Positions 48,687-59,370 of a stretch of DNA of 60,155 bases are shown piece by piece. The DNA is taken from NCBI RefSeq assembly GCF_029255285.1, contig NZ_JAPUVI010000091.1:1-60155 (forward strand). Direction: 5' to 3'. This DNA is from Accumulibacter sp. (lineage in GTDB: Bacteria; Pseudomonadota; Gammaproteobacteria; Burkholderiales; Rhodocyclaceae). The notes beneath the pieces were generated by a model that was not told where the DNA came from, ran no database searches, and worked only from the letters and a program-made list of their open reading frames with translations. Every line of letters starts with the position of its first letter. Position 1 is the first letter of the stretch. The position numbers and the translations under genes are program-made.

Positions 48687-49732
48687 TGGCGGTTTCCGGG
48701 ATCGCACAGCGCCTTCCCGGCTGGTGGTACCAGCGCCATCTTAGACCGGCGCTCTGGCCGCTGTTGCCGGTAGCCTGCATCTTCGGCCTGCTGGTCGATC
48801 TGCGGCGGGCCTTGTACCGTTGCGGCGCGTTGCGCTCGCATCGTCTGTCAGTACCGGTGATCGTCGTCGGCAACCTTACGGTCGGTGGCAGCGGCAAGAC
48901 GCCGCTCGTGTTGTGGCTGGTTCACCACCTGCGCGCGAGCGGCTGGCGACCGGGGATCATCAGTCGTGGCTACGGCGGCAGTGCCCGGCAGGTTCAGGCG
49001 GTGACTCCGGACTCGGCGTGTTCGCTGGTCGGCGACGAGCCCGTGCTGCTTGCCCGGCGCAGCGCTGTCCCGGTTTTCGTCGGCCGCGACCGCGTCGCTA
49101 CAGGCCAAGCCCTGCTCGCCGCTCACCCGGAATGCGACCTGATCGTCTCCGACGACGGACTGCAGCACTATCGCCTGCAACGCACGGTCGAACTGGTCGT
49201 TTTCGACGGGCGAGCCACCGGCAACGGCTGGCTGCTGCCGGCCGGCCCGCTGCGCGAACCGCTGCGGCGCTTGTCGGACGCTTCGGCGGTCGTCTGGAAT
49301 GGTCCTCGCGACCCGGGGCTGGCCGGCGCCGCTGGCCGGCTGCCGCAGTTCGACATGCAACTCGCCGGCCAGCGTTTTGTCGCTGCCGGCGGCGGCTCGG
49401 CGAGTTGTGGCGCGGCCGCCTTGCGCCAGCGCAAGCTGCACGCCCTGGCGGGGATCGGCGACCCAAGCCGTTTCTTCCGGCAACTCAGGGCGCTGGGGCT
49501 CGAGTTCGAGGAGCATTCCTTTCCCGACCATCACTCCTACCGCGCCGAGGACTTGGCTTTTGCCGGCGAGGGCGTGCTGCTGATGACCGAAAAGGATGCG
49601 GTAAAATGTGCCGCGCTGCTGACCGGTGAGGCCTGGGTGCTGCCGGTCGACGCGGTCGTCAGCCCCCCTCCTGGCCAGGCCGGCCTGTTGGAGACCCTTC
49701 TGGAGAAGCTTCATGGACGCACGCCTGCTTGA
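48686..49732 (+). CDS. lpxK: tetraacyldisaccharide 4'-kinase LpxK
   Basis: LpxK phosphorylates the 4' position of lipid A precursor. The 348-residue product has an N-terminal membrane helix ([18 protein letters not shown]) and Walker A '[19 protein letters not shown]' near residue 58. '[11 protein letters not shown]', the [13 protein letters not shown] catalytic/Walker B-like segment and [14 protein letters not shown] complete the pattern. Start ATG 48686 overlaps exbD. The 3' end overlaps the start of the zinc-ribbon gene by 20 nt. Confidence 0.96.
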   Translation: MAVSGIAQRLPGWWYQRHLRPALWPLLPVACIFGLLVDLRRALYRCGALRSHRLSVPVIVVGNLTVGGSGKTPLVLWLVHHLRASGWRPGIISRGYGGSARQVQAVTPDSACSLVGDEPVLLARRSAVPVFVGRDRVATGQALLAAHPECDLIVSDDGLQHYRLQRTVELVVFDGRATGNGWLLPAGPLREPLRRLSDASAVVWNGPRDPGLAGAAGRLPQFDMQLAGQRFVAAGGGSASCGAAALRQRKLHALAGIGDPSRFFRQLRALGLEFEEHSFPDHHSYRAEDLAFAGEGVLLMTEKDAVKCAALLTGEAWVLPVDAVVSPPPGQAGLLETLLEKLHGRTPA

Positions 49733-49889
49733 CATTCTCGTCTGCCCGATTTGCAAGGCTAACCTCGAGTACCGCAAGGCGGCCGCGGAACTCGTTTGCC
49801 GGCCCTGCCGGCTGGCGTTTCCGGTCCGTGACGGTATACCGATCATGCTGCAGAACGAAGCCCGCCTCCTGTCCTCCGAGGAAGCCTGA
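49713..49889 (+). CDS. Trm112-family small zinc-ribbon protein (YcaR-like)
   Basis: A 58-residue protein with two CxxC knuckles: [46 protein letters not shown]. The 'FPV.DGIPIML' motif is diagnostic of the UPF0434/Trm112-like family. Eukaryotic Trm112 activates methyltransferases; the bacterial role is unclear. It starts inside lpxK (20-nt overlap) and lies ahead of kdsB, matching the lpxK-ycaR-kdsB order of many Gram-negatives. Confidence 0.95.
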   Translation: MDARLLDILVCPICKANLEYRKAAAELVCRPCRLAFPVRDGIPIMLQNEARLLSSEEA

Positions 49890-49906
49890 AAGGTCGCCGT
49901 CGCGCC

Positions 49907-50671
49907 GTGCGCTTCAAGATCGTCATTCCGGCCCGCTACGCTTCCACGCGCCTGCCGGCCAAGCCCCTGCTCGACCTCGGTGGCAAACCGATGGTCGTTC
50001 GTGTGGCCGAACGCGCGCTCCTCACGGGTGCCGACGAGGTTCTGGTCGCCACCGACCATCGAGCGGTCCTGGCCGCCACCGAGCGTCACGGCCTGCGTGC
50101 GCTGCTGACTCGCAGCGACCACACGAGCGGGACCGACCGTCTGGCCGAGGTGGTCGAATCAATGGGCTGGAGTGACGATACGATCGTCGTCAACGTCCAG
50201 GGCGACGAGCCTCTTATCGATCCGGTGCTGATCGTTCGAACGGCTGCCCGCCTGGCGGAGAGCGCTGCCGATATCGCCACGCTGGCGCATCCGCTGACCG
50301 ACGCCGCCGACTTCTTCAACCCGCACATCGTCAAGGTCGTGTGCACCGCAAAAGGCGACGCGCTGTACTTTTCGCGCGCCCCGGTGCCTTACGCGCGCGA
50401 CCACTTTGCCCGTGAAACCGGCGGCGAGACGTTGCCGCCGGGCATGCCGGCGTACCGGCACGTCGGCCTGTACGCCTACCGGGTACGCTTCCTGCGCACT
50501 TACTCGGGACTGGCCGCCTCACCACTGGAAACCTTCGAAGCCCTGGAGCAGTTGCGTGCCCTGTGGCACGGATTCCGCATCAGCGTGGCGCTTGTCGATC
50601 ACCTGCCGAGCGCAGGCGTAGACACCGCAGACGACGCCCGCCGAATGCAGGAATGGTTCAAAAAGGTTTGA
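49907..50671 (+). CDS. kdsB: 3-deoxy-manno-octulosonate cytidylyltransferase KdsB
   Basis: KdsB activates Kdo to CMP-Kdo for lipopolysaccharide core synthesis. The 254-residue product has [27 protein letters not shown] at the start, VATDHRAV, '[15 protein letters not shown]', [12 protein letters not shown], '[12 protein letters not shown]' and [14 protein letters not shown], all typical. The GTG start at 49907 lies 17 nt after the Trm112-like stop. The adenylate kinase gene follows after 131 nt. Confidence 0.97.
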   Translation: MRFKIVIPARYASTRLPAKPLLDLGGKPMVVRVAERALLTGADEVLVATDHRAVLAATERHGLRALLTRSDHTSGTDRLAEVVESMGWSDDTIVVNVQGDEPLIDPVLIVRTAARLAESAADIATLAHPLTDAADFFNPHIVKVVCTAKGDALYFSRAPVPYARDHFARETGGETLPPGMPAYRHVGLYAYRVRFLRTYSGLAASPLETFEALEQLRALWHGFRISVALVDHLPSAGVDTADDARRMQEWFKKV

Positions 50672-50769
50672 CCGTTCGCGCATTTGAGGGTAAGTTTCCG
50701 CCTGACGATCACGACAACGTGCTGCAACCATGCCGGTGGTGAAATGCAAGTATCTGAAGTACTGGATAA

Positions 50770-51456
<687 letters not shown>

Positions 51457-51725
51457 TCGCGCCGATGCGGCCGGCTCGCGATCCGCCAATGGCGTTCTGG
51501 GTGGCGCCGTACCCGCCGTCGAACTGGTAGGCAGTGACAGGTCGGCACCACGCCGTGTCGGCTTTTTCTACCGGTTCGGTCGGGGGCACCGCGCACGACA
51601 GTTCGAGGCTGACGGAGGGGTTTCCTGGTCGCCGTTTTCTGCAGCAGCTTCGGTTGTGAAGCAAAAACCCGGCCCACGGGGACTGCTCGGAGGGTGAGGG
51701 TAACTTTAGAGAGGGAGGTTGTTTT

Positions 51726-54140
51726 ATGTCATCATTTTTGATCTTCGCACTGGTATGTGCGGTCATTGCGGTGCTGTACGGGGCCGCCATGACGAAGTGG
51801 ATTCTCTCGTTGCCGGCCGGCAACCCGCGCATGCAGGAAATCGCCAAGGCCATTCAGGAGGGCGCTTCCGCGTATCTCGCCAAGCAGTACACCACCATCG
51901 GCCTGGTCGGCGCCGTGTTGTTCGTGCTGATCTGGCTGGCGCTCGGCAAGTTGATGGCTTTCGGTTTCCTGATTGGTGCCGTGCTGTCGGGAGCCACTGG
52001 CTTCATTGGCATGAACGTTTCCGTACGCGCCAACGTGCGGACCGCCGAAGCGGCACGCAATGGCATTGCGTCGGCGCTCAACGTCGCCTTCAAGGGTGGC
52101 GCCATCACCGGCATGCTGGTAGTCGGCCTTGGCCTGCTCGGAGTCGCCGGCTACTACGCGTTGCTCAAGGGCTCGGGCGCCGACCTTCAGCACAGTGTCG
52201 AGCCGCTGGTCGGCTTGGCCTTTGGTGGGTCGCTGATCTCGATCTTTGCTCGGCTGGGCGGCGGCATCTTTACCAAAGGTGCCGACGTCGGGGCAGATCT
52301 GGTCGGCAAGGTCGAAGCTGGAATTCCGGAGGACGATCCGCGCAACCCGGCGGTCATCGCCGATAACGTCGGCGATAACGTCGGCGACTGCGCGGGCATG
52401 GCCGCCGACCTTTTCGAGACCTACGCCGTGACCGTCGTCGCGACGATGGTGCTCAGTGCGATGATGCTCAAGGGCGTCGTCGGTGCCAACGACAACCTGG
52501 TCGTTTATCCGCTGGTACTCGGCGGCGTGTCGATCGTCGCCTCAATCATCGGCTGTTTCTTCGTCAAGTCGAACGACGGCGGCAAGATCATGAACGCCCT
52601 CTATCGCGGCCTCGCCGTTGCCGGTGTCCTCGCCCTGGTCGCCTTCTATCCGGTGACCACCATGTTGCTCGGCAGTGGTGTGACCCTGGCGGACGGTAGC
52701 ATGATCAGTTCGATGAACATCTTCTGGTCGGCGGCGGTTGGCCTTATTCTCACCGGCTTGCTGGTCTGGATCACCGAGTACTATACCGGTACCGACTTCT
52801 CGCCGGTCAAGCGCGTCGCCGAAGCATCGACCACCGGCCACGGGACCAACATCATCGCTGGTCTTGCCGTTTCCATGAAAGCCTGTGCGCTGCCGGTGCT
52901 GTCCGTCTGCGCGGCGATCTACATCACCTTTGCACTGGCCGGTCTGTACGGCATCGCCATCGCCGCCACCTCAATGCTGTCAATGACCGGCATCATCGTC
53001 GCCCTCGACGCCTACGGGCCGATTACCGACAACGCCGGCGGTATCGCCGAAATGTCCGGCCTGCCGAAGTCGGTTCGCGACGTGACCGACCCGCTCGACG
53101 CCGTCGGCAACACCACCAAGGCGGTGACCAAGGGGTATGCCATCGGTTCGGCCGGTCTGGCGGCGCTCGTCCTGTTCGCCGACTACACGCATGCGCTCGA
53201 GGTCAATTTCGGTGGCGGCCTGCGTTTCGATCTGTCGGACCACATGGTGATCATTGGCCTTTTTCTTGGCGGACTGATTCCCTATCTTTTCGCCGCGATG
53301 GCCATGGAAGCGGTCGGTCGCGCGGCCGGCTCCGTGGTCATCGAAGTACGGAGGCAGTTCAGGGAAATCAAGGGCATCATGGAAGGCAAAGCCAAGCCCG
53401 ACTACTCGCGCGCCGTCGGCATGCTGACCATAGCCGCTATCCGCGAAATGATCATCCCCTCGCTGTTGCCGGTACTCGTACCTGTCCTCGTTGGCCTGCT
53501 GCTCGGTCCGAAAGCCCTGGGCGGGCTGTTGATGGGAACGATCATCACCGGCCTCTTCGTCGCCATCTCGATGACCACCGGTGGTGGCGCCTGGGACAAC
53601 GCGAAGAAGCACATCGAGGACGGGCATTTCGGTGGCAAGGGTTCTGATGCCCACAAGGCTTCGGTGACTGGCGACACGGTCGGCGACCCGTACAAGGACA
53701 CGGCTGGTCCGGCGGTCAATCCGCTGATCAAGATCATCAATATCGTCGCCCTGATGATCGTGCCGCTGATGGTTCCCGCGTCGACCGCCAAGCCGGTTGC
53801 CGAGGCGCCGGCGAAGGTGGTCGCGATCATCCCGGTTGCCAAGGTTTACTTCGCGATGGGCTCGGCTGAATTGCCCGCCGACGCGTCGAAAACGCTCGAA
53901 GCGATCGTCCAGCACGCCAAGGCCAATACGGCTGTCAAGCTGGCTATCTCGGGTTTCCATGATCCGAGCGGCAGCCAAGCGGTCAACGAGGAAATTGCCA
54001 AGAATCGTGCCAAGGCGGTACGTGATTCGCTGAAGAACGTGGGGATTGCCGAGGAGCGCATCGAGCTGAGGAAGCCGGAAGTCACCAGCGGTACCGGAGA
54101 CCCGGCCGAGGCGCGTCGCGTCGAGGTCAGCGTGCAATAA
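51726..54140 (+). CDS. hppA: K+-independent proton-pumping pyrophosphatase fused to a C-terminal OmpA-like domain
   Basis: Membrane H+-PPases couple pyrophosphate hydrolysis to H+ export. The 804-residue product has an H+-PPase core to about residue 682: '[40 protein letters not shown]', the catalytic DNVGDNVGD motif, and '[31 protein letters not shown]' near the end. [10 protein letters not shown] with Lys465 and Thr468 marks the K+-independent class. Normal HppA stops after the last helix. Here an Ala/Lys linker and about 100 residues of OmpA-like fold follow ([19 protein letters not shown]..., [15 protein letters not shown]), with Asp746 and Arg761 kept. M-PPase C-termini face the periplasm, so the extra domain could bind peptidoglycan. 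Start ATG 51726 follows GGAGG; the next adk stop is 269 nt upstream. Confidence 0.96.
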   Translation: MSSFLIFALVCAVIAVLYGAAMTKWILSLPAGNPRMQEIAKAIQEGASAYLAKQYTTIGLVGAVLFVLIWLALGKLMAFGFLIGAVLSGATGFIGMNVSVRANVRTAEAARNGIASALNVAFKGGAITGMLVVGLGLLGVAGYYALLKGSGADLQHSVEPLVGLAFGGSLISIFARLGGGIFTKGADVGADLVGKVEAGIPEDDPRNPAVIADNVGDNVGDCAGMAADLFETYAVTVVATMVLSAMMLKGVVGANDNLVVYPLVLGGVSIVASIIGCFFVKSNDGGKIMNALYRGLAVAGVLALVAFYPVTTMLLGSGVTLADGSMISSMNIFWSAAVGLILTGLLVWITEYYTGTDFSPVKRVAEASTTGHGTNIIAGLAVSMKACALPVLSVCAAIYITFALAGLYGIAIAATSMLSMTGIIVALDAYGPITDNAGGIAEMSGLPKSVRDVTDPLDAVGNTTKAVTKGYAIGSAGLAALVLFADYTHALEVNFGGGLRFDLSDHMVIIGLFLGGLIPYLFAAMAMEAVGRAAGSVVIEVRRQFREIKGIMEGKAKPDYSRAVGMLTIAAIREMIIPSLLPVLVPVLVGLLLGPKALGGLLMGTIITGLFVAISMTTGGGAWDNAKKHIEDGHFGGKGSDAHKASVTGDTVGDPYKDTAGPAVNPLIKIINIVALMIVPLMVPASTAKPVAEAPAKVVAIIPVAKVYFAMGSAELPADASKTLEAIVQHAKANTAVKLAISGFHDPSGSQAVNEEIAKNRAKAVRDSLKNVGIAEERIELRKPEVTSGTGDPAEARRVEVSVQ

Positions 54141-54183
54141 AGCGTCCGATACGCAACGGCGATCGGCGCCGTTGCCTCACGAT

Positions 54184-54222
54184 AAACAAACGGGCCGCAC
54201 TACTTGCGGCCCGTTTGTTTTT
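54184..54222 (+). terminator. strong terminator hairpin after hppA, possibly bidirectional
   Basis: A perfect 16-bp stem (54184-54199 with 54205-54220) around a 5-nt loop, flanked by A-rich left and T-rich right sides. It lies between hppA and the convergent ubiB gene, so it may stop both. Confidence 0.92.
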
Positions 54223-54374
54223 ACGACGCCACCGTGGCCGGCCCCGGCATAGCCGCCCTCGGCCGCGACGACTTCTGCTCGCACGATCGGCCGATGGGGA
54301 ACTGCTGCTGCGGCCGACTCGCGCGCATAGATCAGGCGGCGATGGCGGCCGGTTGCCGGAACGCCGGAACGTGC

Positions 54375-55919
54375 TTACAGGTATTGACTGGCCAGCAGCG
54401 CGGCCAGCAGCGCGGCCAGGAGGGCGCTGATGAGCGCCAGCAGGCGCCCCTGCCGGCGCTGCATGCGCGTCAGCTCGGCGAGCAGTGGCGTCAGATCGGC
54501 CGCTTTCGGTTGCGCCAGCGCCTGGTGCACCAGACGCGGCAACTGCGGCAAGGTGCGCGCCCAATACGGGGCTTCCTGCTGTATGCCGAGGCGGAAGGCG
54601 TGGCGGCCAATCTGTTCGCTCATCCAACGTTCCAGGAAAGGCTTTGCCGTTTTCCACAGGTCGAGATTCGGGTCGAGCTGGCGACCGAGGCCCTCGATGT
54701 TGAGCAAGGTTTTTTGCAGCATGACCAGTTGCGGCTGAATCTCGACGTTGAAACGGCGCGAGGTCTGGAACAAGCGCAGCAATACCCGGCCGAACGAGAT
54801 TTCGTGCAGCGGACGGTCGAAGATCGGTTCGCAGACAGCGCGGATCGCAGCTTCGAACTCGTCAGCCCGGGTGTTGGCCGGCGCCCAGCCAGCTTCGATA
54901 TGCGCCGTGGCGACCCGTTTGTAGTCGCGCTGAAAGAAAGCGAGAAAGTTCTGCGCCAGGTAGTTTTTGTCGGCGTCGGTCAGCGTTCCGACGATGCCGA
55001 AGTCAAGCGCGATGTAGCTGCCGTGGTGAACCGGGTCGACGGCGATGAAAATGTTTCCCGGATGCATGTCGGCGTGGAAGAATCCATCGCGAAAGACCTG
55101 GGTGAAGAAGATCTCCACCCCGGCGCGCGACAGCGCCGGCAGATCGATTCCCGCGGCAATCAGCGCTTCCGTCTGGCTGATCGGGATGCCGCGCATGCGT
55201 TCCATGACCATCACCGTGGTCGTGCATTGATCCCAATAAACTTCGGGAACCTGCAGCAGGCGCGAGCCGCTGAAGTTGCGCCGCAGTTGCGAGCAGTTGG
55301 CGGCTTCGCGCATCAGATCGAGTTCGTCGTAGAGGTACTTGGCGAACTCGCCGACGACTTCACGGGGTTTCAGCCGTTTGCCGTCCGACCACACTTTTTC
55401 CAGTACGCCGGCGAGCGTTTCGAGCAATGCCAAGTCGTTGGCGATGACCCCGTGCATTGCCGGGCGCAGCACCTTGACCGCCACCTCGTGGCCGCCGTCC
55501 TCCGGGCGCAAGCGAGCGAAGTGTACCTGGGCAATGGAAGCGCTGGCGACCGGGGTGGCATCGAATTCGGCGAATACTTCGCTCGCTGGACGGCCGTAGG
55601 CGTTGGCGATCTGCGCCAGCGCAAGCTCCGAGGAGAAGGGCGGCACGCGGTCCTGCAGCTTGGCCAGCTCGTCGGCGATGTCGGTACGCAGCAGATCACG
55701 ACGGGTAGACAGGACCTGGCCGAACTTGACGAAGATCGGTCCGAGCGACTCCAGAGCCTGGCGCAGGCGCACGGCGGGTGGAGTATCGAAGCGTCGCCAG
55801 AAGTGCAGGGCGCGCGACAAGGCGGCCAGGCGGCCGCTTGGCTCATGCTCGAGGATCATCTCGTCGAGGCCGTAGCGGCTCGCAATGCTCAATATTTTGG
55901 CGAGACGGAAAAGTCGCAC
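54375..55919 (-). CDS. ubiB: ubiquinone biosynthesis protein kinase-like UbiB
   Basis: UbiB is an atypical kinase-like ATPase of the ABC1/ADCK family needed for ubiquinone synthesis. From GTG 55919 it has 514 residues: [23 protein letters not shown] aligns with the E. coli N-terminus; a longer frame to 56009 would enter the argS promoter. It has the KxGQ motif '[15 protein letters not shown]', Ala-rich loop '[14 protein letters not shown]', 'VAVKVLRP', the '[12 protein letters not shown]' catalytic loop and LDFGIVG. A hydrophobic C-terminal helix pair, [22 protein letters not shown], anchors it. Divergent from argS. Confidence 0.94.
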   Translation of the reverse strand: MRLFRLAKILSIASRYGLDEMILEHEPSGRLAALSRALHFWRRFDTPPAVRLRQALESLGPIFVKFGQVLSTRRDLLRTDIADELAKLQDRVPPFSSELALAQIANAYGRPASEVFAEFDATPVASASIAQVHFARLRPEDGGHEVAVKVLRPAMHGVIANDLALLETLAGVLEKVWSDGKRLKPREVVGEFAKYLYDELDLMREAANCSQLRRNFSGSRLLQVPEVYWDQCTTTVMVMERMRGIPISQTEALIAAGIDLPALSRAGVEIFFTQVFRDGFFHADMHPGNIFIAVDPVHHGSYIALDFGIVGTLTDADKNYLAQNFLAFFQRDYKRVATAHIEAGWAPANTRADEFEAAIRAVCEPIFDRPLHEISFGRVLLRLFQTSRRFNVEIQPQLVMLQKTLLNIEGLGRQLDPNLDLWKTAKPFLERWMSEQIGRHAFRLGIQQEAPYWARTLPQLPRLVHQALAQPKAADLTPLLAELTRMQRRQGRLLALISALLAALLAALLASQYL

Positions 55920-56013
55920 GGCGGGCGGCAGCGTTCTGGTCGGCAATGGCGCGAGTTTACACAGAAACCGGTATCCCCGCTCTGCCGTTCGCCCGAGTGT
56001 GCGTCGCACATCG

Positions 56014-56019
56014 TATAAT
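56014..56019 (+). promoter_or_regulatory. -10 box of the argS promoter
   Basis: A perfect TATAAT 38 nt before the argS ATG in the ubiB-argS divergent spacer. No convincing -35 is seen at 17 bp. Confidence 0.5.
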
Positions 56020-56056
56020 CAGCCGCTTGACCGATTTCCCGAAGCCAACACCCCTG

Positions 56057-57826
56057 ATGAGTTACGACCTGAAGTCCCATCTCGCCGAGCTGGTGCGTGC
56101 TGCTCTGGGCAGCGTTGCGCCGACCGAGGCGGCAACGCCTATCCATATCGAGCGGCCGAAGCAGGCGGCGCATGGCGATTTTTCCTGCAATCTGGCGCTG
56201 CAACTGGCGCGCGCATTGAAACGCAATCCCCGGCAGCTCGCCGAGTTGCTGCTCGCCGAACTGCCATATTCGTCGCTGCTCAGCAAGGCGGAAGTCGCTG
56301 GTGGAGGCTTCATCAACTTCCACGTTTCGCCGGCCGCCAAGGTCGGTGTCGTGCGCGATATCCTCGAGCAGCGTGAGACTTTCGGCTGTTCGACCCGTGG
56401 CGGCAGGCGGAAGGTGCTGGTCGAGTTCGTGTCGGCCAACCCGACGGGACCGCTACATGTCGGCCATGGCCGTGGTGCGGCCTATGGTGGCAGTCTTTGC
56501 AAACTGCTGGCCTTTGCCGGCTGGGATGTGACCAGCGAATACTATGTGAACGATGCGGGTCGGCAGATGGACATTCTGGCCGTGTCTACCTGGCTGCGCT
56601 ATCTGGAGTTTTGCGACGGCCAGCAAGTGCCGTTTCCTCCCAATGGCTATCAGGGCGACTACGTACGCGACATGGCCAGTCAGCTGCGCGCGGCGCACGG
56701 CGACCGATACCGGCGCCCGGTTGGCGATGTCGTCGATGGCACCCCGGGGTTGCCCGACGGCGAGCGCACCGATGCCGAAGCCAAGCAACAGCGCGAAGCC
56801 CAACTCGATGCGCTGATTGCCAACGCCAAGCGCCTGCTCGGCGAGGAATGGCGCTACGTGCACGACTTCGTTCTCACCGAGCAGCTGGCCGATTGCCGCA
56901 GCGATCTCGAAGAGTCGGGGGTGCACTTCGACGTCTGGTTTTCCGAGCAGTCGCTTTTCTCGACGGGGCTGGTGGCGCGCTGCGTCGAGCGACTCGAGCG
57001 AGGCGGCCATCTCTACGTTCAGGACGGCGCCCGCTGGTTCCGCTCGACGGCTTTTGGTGACGCCAAGGACCGTGTCGTCCAGCGCGACAACGGGCTCTAT
57101 ACCTACTTTGCGTCCGACATCGCCTATCACCTGAACAAGTACGAACGTGGCTTTCAACGCATCATCAATGTCTGGGGCGCCGATCACCACGGATACATTC
57201 CGCGCGTCAAGGGTGCCCTCAGCGCTCTCGGACTCGATGCCGAGCTTCTCGAAGTGGCGCTGGTGCAGTTTGCCGTCCTCTATCGCTCAGGCTGGAAGGC
57301 GTCGATGTCCACGCGCGCGGGCGACTTCGTAACGCTGCGCACCCTGCGTCAGGAGGTCGGCAACGACGCCTGTCGCTTCTTCTATGTGCTGCGCAAATCC
57401 GACCAGCACCTGGATTTCGACCTCGATCTGGCAAAGAGCCAGTCGAATGACAACCCGGTCTTCTACGTCCAATACGCTCATGCCCGGGTCCGTTCGCTGC
57501 TCGCGCAGTGGGGAGGCGAGCCGGAAACGCTCGTTGGCGCCGACCTGGTGGGAGGGCTGGCGACCCCTCGCGAGGTGACGCTGGCGGCCCGCCTGGGTGA
57601 GTTTCCTGAGGTCGTCGAAGCAGCGGCCGACGAACTGTCGCCGCACCTGATCGCATTCTATCTGCGGGATCTGGCCGCCGAATTTCATAGCTACTACAAT
57701 GCCGAACGCATTCTTGTCGACCGGCTTGACAAGCGCGACGCGCGACTGGCGCTGGCGCTTGCCGTCGCTCAGGTGATTCGCAACGGCATGGCGATTCTCG
57801 GCGTCAGTTGCCCGGAATCGATGTAA
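56057..57826 (+). CDS. argS: arginyl-tRNA synthetase
   Basis: ArgRS charges tRNA-Arg. The 589-residue class I enzyme has 'VEFVSANPTGPLHVGHGRGAAYGGSL' (HVGH variant of HIGH), 'YYVNDAGRQM', 'YFASDIAYHLNKY' and 'WGADHHGYIPRV'. The KMSKS-equivalent segment SMSTRAGDFVTL, 'GNDACRFFYVLRKSDQHLDFD' and 'AVRVRS'-type anticodon-binding domain follow. ATG 56057 follows a short A/C spacer; a longer frame to 55778 is not supported. First gene of argS-SPOR-dsbA. Confidence 0.97.
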   Translation: MSYDLKSHLAELVRAALGSVAPTEAATPIHIERPKQAAHGDFSCNLALQLARALKRNPRQLAELLLAELPYSSLLSKAEVAGGGFINFHVSPAAKVGVVRDILEQRETFGCSTRGGRRKVLVEFVSANPTGPLHVGHGRGAAYGGSLCKLLAFAGWDVTSEYYVNDAGRQMDILAVSTWLRYLEFCDGQQVPFPPNGYQGDYVRDMASQLRAAHGDRYRRPVGDVVDGTPGLPDGERTDAEAKQQREAQLDALIANAKRLLGEEWRYVHDFVLTEQLADCRSDLEESGVHFDVWFSEQSLFSTGLVARCVERLERGGHLYVQDGARWFRSTAFGDAKDRVVQRDNGLYTYFASDIAYHLNKYERGFQRIINVWGADHHGYIPRVKGALSALGLDAELLEVALVQFAVLYRSGWKASMSTRAGDFVTLRTLRQEVGNDACRFFYVLRKSDQHLDFDLDLAKSQSNDNPVFYVQYAHARVRSLLAQWGGEPETLVGADLVGGLATPREVTLAARLGEFPEVVEAAADELSPHLIAFYLRDLAAEFHSYYNAERILVDRLDKRDARLALALAVAQVIRNGMAILGVSCPESM

Positions 57827-57846
57827 TCGGAGAACAGAGAACAGCC

Positions 57847-58614
57847 ATGAGTCTTGACATGAAAACCCGCCGCACGTCACCCGTCAAGAAATCCGGCGGT
57901 GGCACACTGCTCGGCCTGTTCATCGGCCTGGTGATCGGCGTCATCGCGGTAGCCGCCGTGGTCTGGTATATCAACAAGGTACCCTTGCCTTTCACCACCA
58001 CCGGCCAGCAACCCAAGCTTCCCCCGCCGGTGGCCAGCAAGCCGTCGCCGACTCCCGAGGTGCCGCCGGTGGCTTCGGCTCCCGTCGCCTTGCCGGGCAA
58101 ACCCGGTGACCCGGTGACCACGGAAAAGCCTCGCTTCGACTTCTACAAGATCCTGCCCGGCAAGGCCGAGGCGATTCCTGATCCGAAACCGGAAGAGCAT
58201 CGGTCGGACGAAAGCCGTCCGGTCGATACGAAACCTTCAGCCGTCAAACCCAGCGAAGCTAAGAGCGGCGAGCCGAAAGCGGCAGAGGGCAGGTCACCCG
58301 AGAGCAAACCGGTCGCGAGCAGCAAGTCGGCCGATACGAAACCGGCCGACGGTGCCAAGGGCGCCAAGGAGGCTACGCTCAAGGAACCGATCTATTTGCA
58401 AGCAGGATCCTTCCAGAGCGCGAGCGAGGCCGACAACCAAAAAGCCAAGCTGGCGTTGATGGGGGCTGAGGCCAAGATCCAGCAGGTGATGTTGCAGGAC
58501 AAAGTGTGGTATCGCGTCCGTCTTGGCCCGTACCACAAGATCGATGACGTGAATCATTTGCGCGCCGATCTGGCGAAACAGGGCATTGATGCCAATCTGG
58601 TCAGGAAAGACTAA
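57847..58614 (+). CDS. FtsN-like SPOR-domain membrane protein
   Basis: A 255-residue bitopic protein. One membrane helix (LLGLFIGLVIGVIAVAAVVWYI, about residues 21-42) follows a basic cytoplasmic leader. A long Pro/Lys/Ser/Glu-rich linker with 'KPSAVKPSEAKSGEPKAAEGRSPESKPVA' repeats comes next. A SPOR domain at about 178-255 closes it: PIYLQAGSFQSASEADNQKAKLALMG..., WYRVRLGPYHKIDDVNHLRADLAKQGIDANLV. SPOR domains bind denuded septal glycans. The argS-SPOR-dsbA order is conserved in Betaproteobacteria. ATG 57847 is the start; an upstream ATG (57808) overlaps argS. Confidence 0.9.
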   Translation: MSLDMKTRRTSPVKKSGGGTLLGLFIGLVIGVIAVAAVVWYINKVPLPFTTTGQQPKLPPPVASKPSPTPEVPPVASAPVALPGKPGDPVTTEKPRFDFYKILPGKAEAIPDPKPEEHRSDESRPVDTKPSAVKPSEAKSGEPKAAEGRSPESKPVASSKSADTKPADGAKGAKEATLKEPIYLQAGSFQSASEADNQKAKLALMGAEAKIQQVMLQDKVWYRVRLGPYHKIDDVNHLRADLAKQGIDANLVRKD

Positions 58615-58633
58615 ACCCTTGAGGAGAATACCC

Positions 58634-59281
58634 ATGTATGGACGTATCGGCGGTTGGTGCGTAGCGATGGTCCTGGCGACCCTGGCTGTGGTCTTGCCGG
58701 CACGAGCCGAATTGACGGTCGGGCGTGACTACGAGCCGATCGTTCCGGCTCAGGCCACCGACAATCCAGCCAAGATCGAGGTGCTGGAATTCTTTTCCTA
58801 TGGTTGTCCGCATTGCAGTGACTTCCACCCGCTGGTCAGCAAGTGGTCCGCCGCCTTGCCGAGTGATGTAGTTTTCAAGCGCGTACCGGTTACCTTCGGT
58901 CGCCCGCAGTGGACGAGCCTGGCCAGGTTGTACTACGCGCTGGAGGCAAGCGGCGACCTGGCGCGGCTCGACGGCGCCGTTTTCAACGCACTGCACCAAG
59001 CGGGGAGCAAGCTTTACGACGACAAGACGATCATCGAGTGGGTCAGCGCGCAGGGAGTCGACGCCAAGAAGTTCACCGACGCCTACAACTCCTTCGGTGT
59101 CGTCAGCAAGGTCAAGCGTGCCGAGCAGATGGTTCAGTCGTACAAGATCCGGGGCGTTCCGGCGCTCACCGTCGACGGCAAGTATCTGGTGATCGGCAAG
59201 GAGACGAAGGGCTTGGGCGACCTGACGGCCCTCACCGATCAGGTGATCAACAAGGCGCGCAGCGAGCGCGGCAAGAAGTGA
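58634..59281 (+). CDS. dsbA: thiol:disulfide interchange protein DsbA
   Basis: Periplasmic dithiol oxidase that introduces disulfides. The 215-residue product has a signal MYGRIGGWCVAMVLATLAVVLPARAE, a thioredoxin fold, active site 'FFSYGCPHCSDFHP' (CPHC) near residue 57 and cis-Pro loop 'RGVPALTV' near 175. A GAGGAG precedes ATG 58634, 20 nt after the SPOR stop. The CPHC dipeptide is that of oxidising DsbA enzymes. Confidence 0.96.
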   Translation: MYGRIGGWCVAMVLATLAVVLPARAELTVGRDYEPIVPAQATDNPAKIEVLEFFSYGCPHCSDFHPLVSKWSAALPSDVVFKRVPVTFGRPQWTSLARLYYALEASGDLARLDGAVFNALHQAGSKLYDDKTIIEWVSAQGVDAKKFTDAYNSFGVVSKVKRAEQMVQSYKIRGVPALTVDGKYLVIGKETKGLGDLTALTDQVINKARSERGKK

Positions 59282-59370
59282 GGCCGCCGAACGAGCGGCA
59301 GGCGACGCACCGTTCGGCGACCGCTTACCGGCGGCTGCGGGGCGTTTGAGTCGTTGTTCCCGGAGCCAAG

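Noticed and set aside
54204-56018. Plus-strand frame of 604 codons opposite ubiB
   Set aside because: Antisense shadow of ubiB with no recognisable domain.
59286-59318. GCCGAACG inverted repeat after dsbA considered as a terminator
   Set aside because: Eight-bp arms with a 17-nt loop and no T-run; too weak to call.
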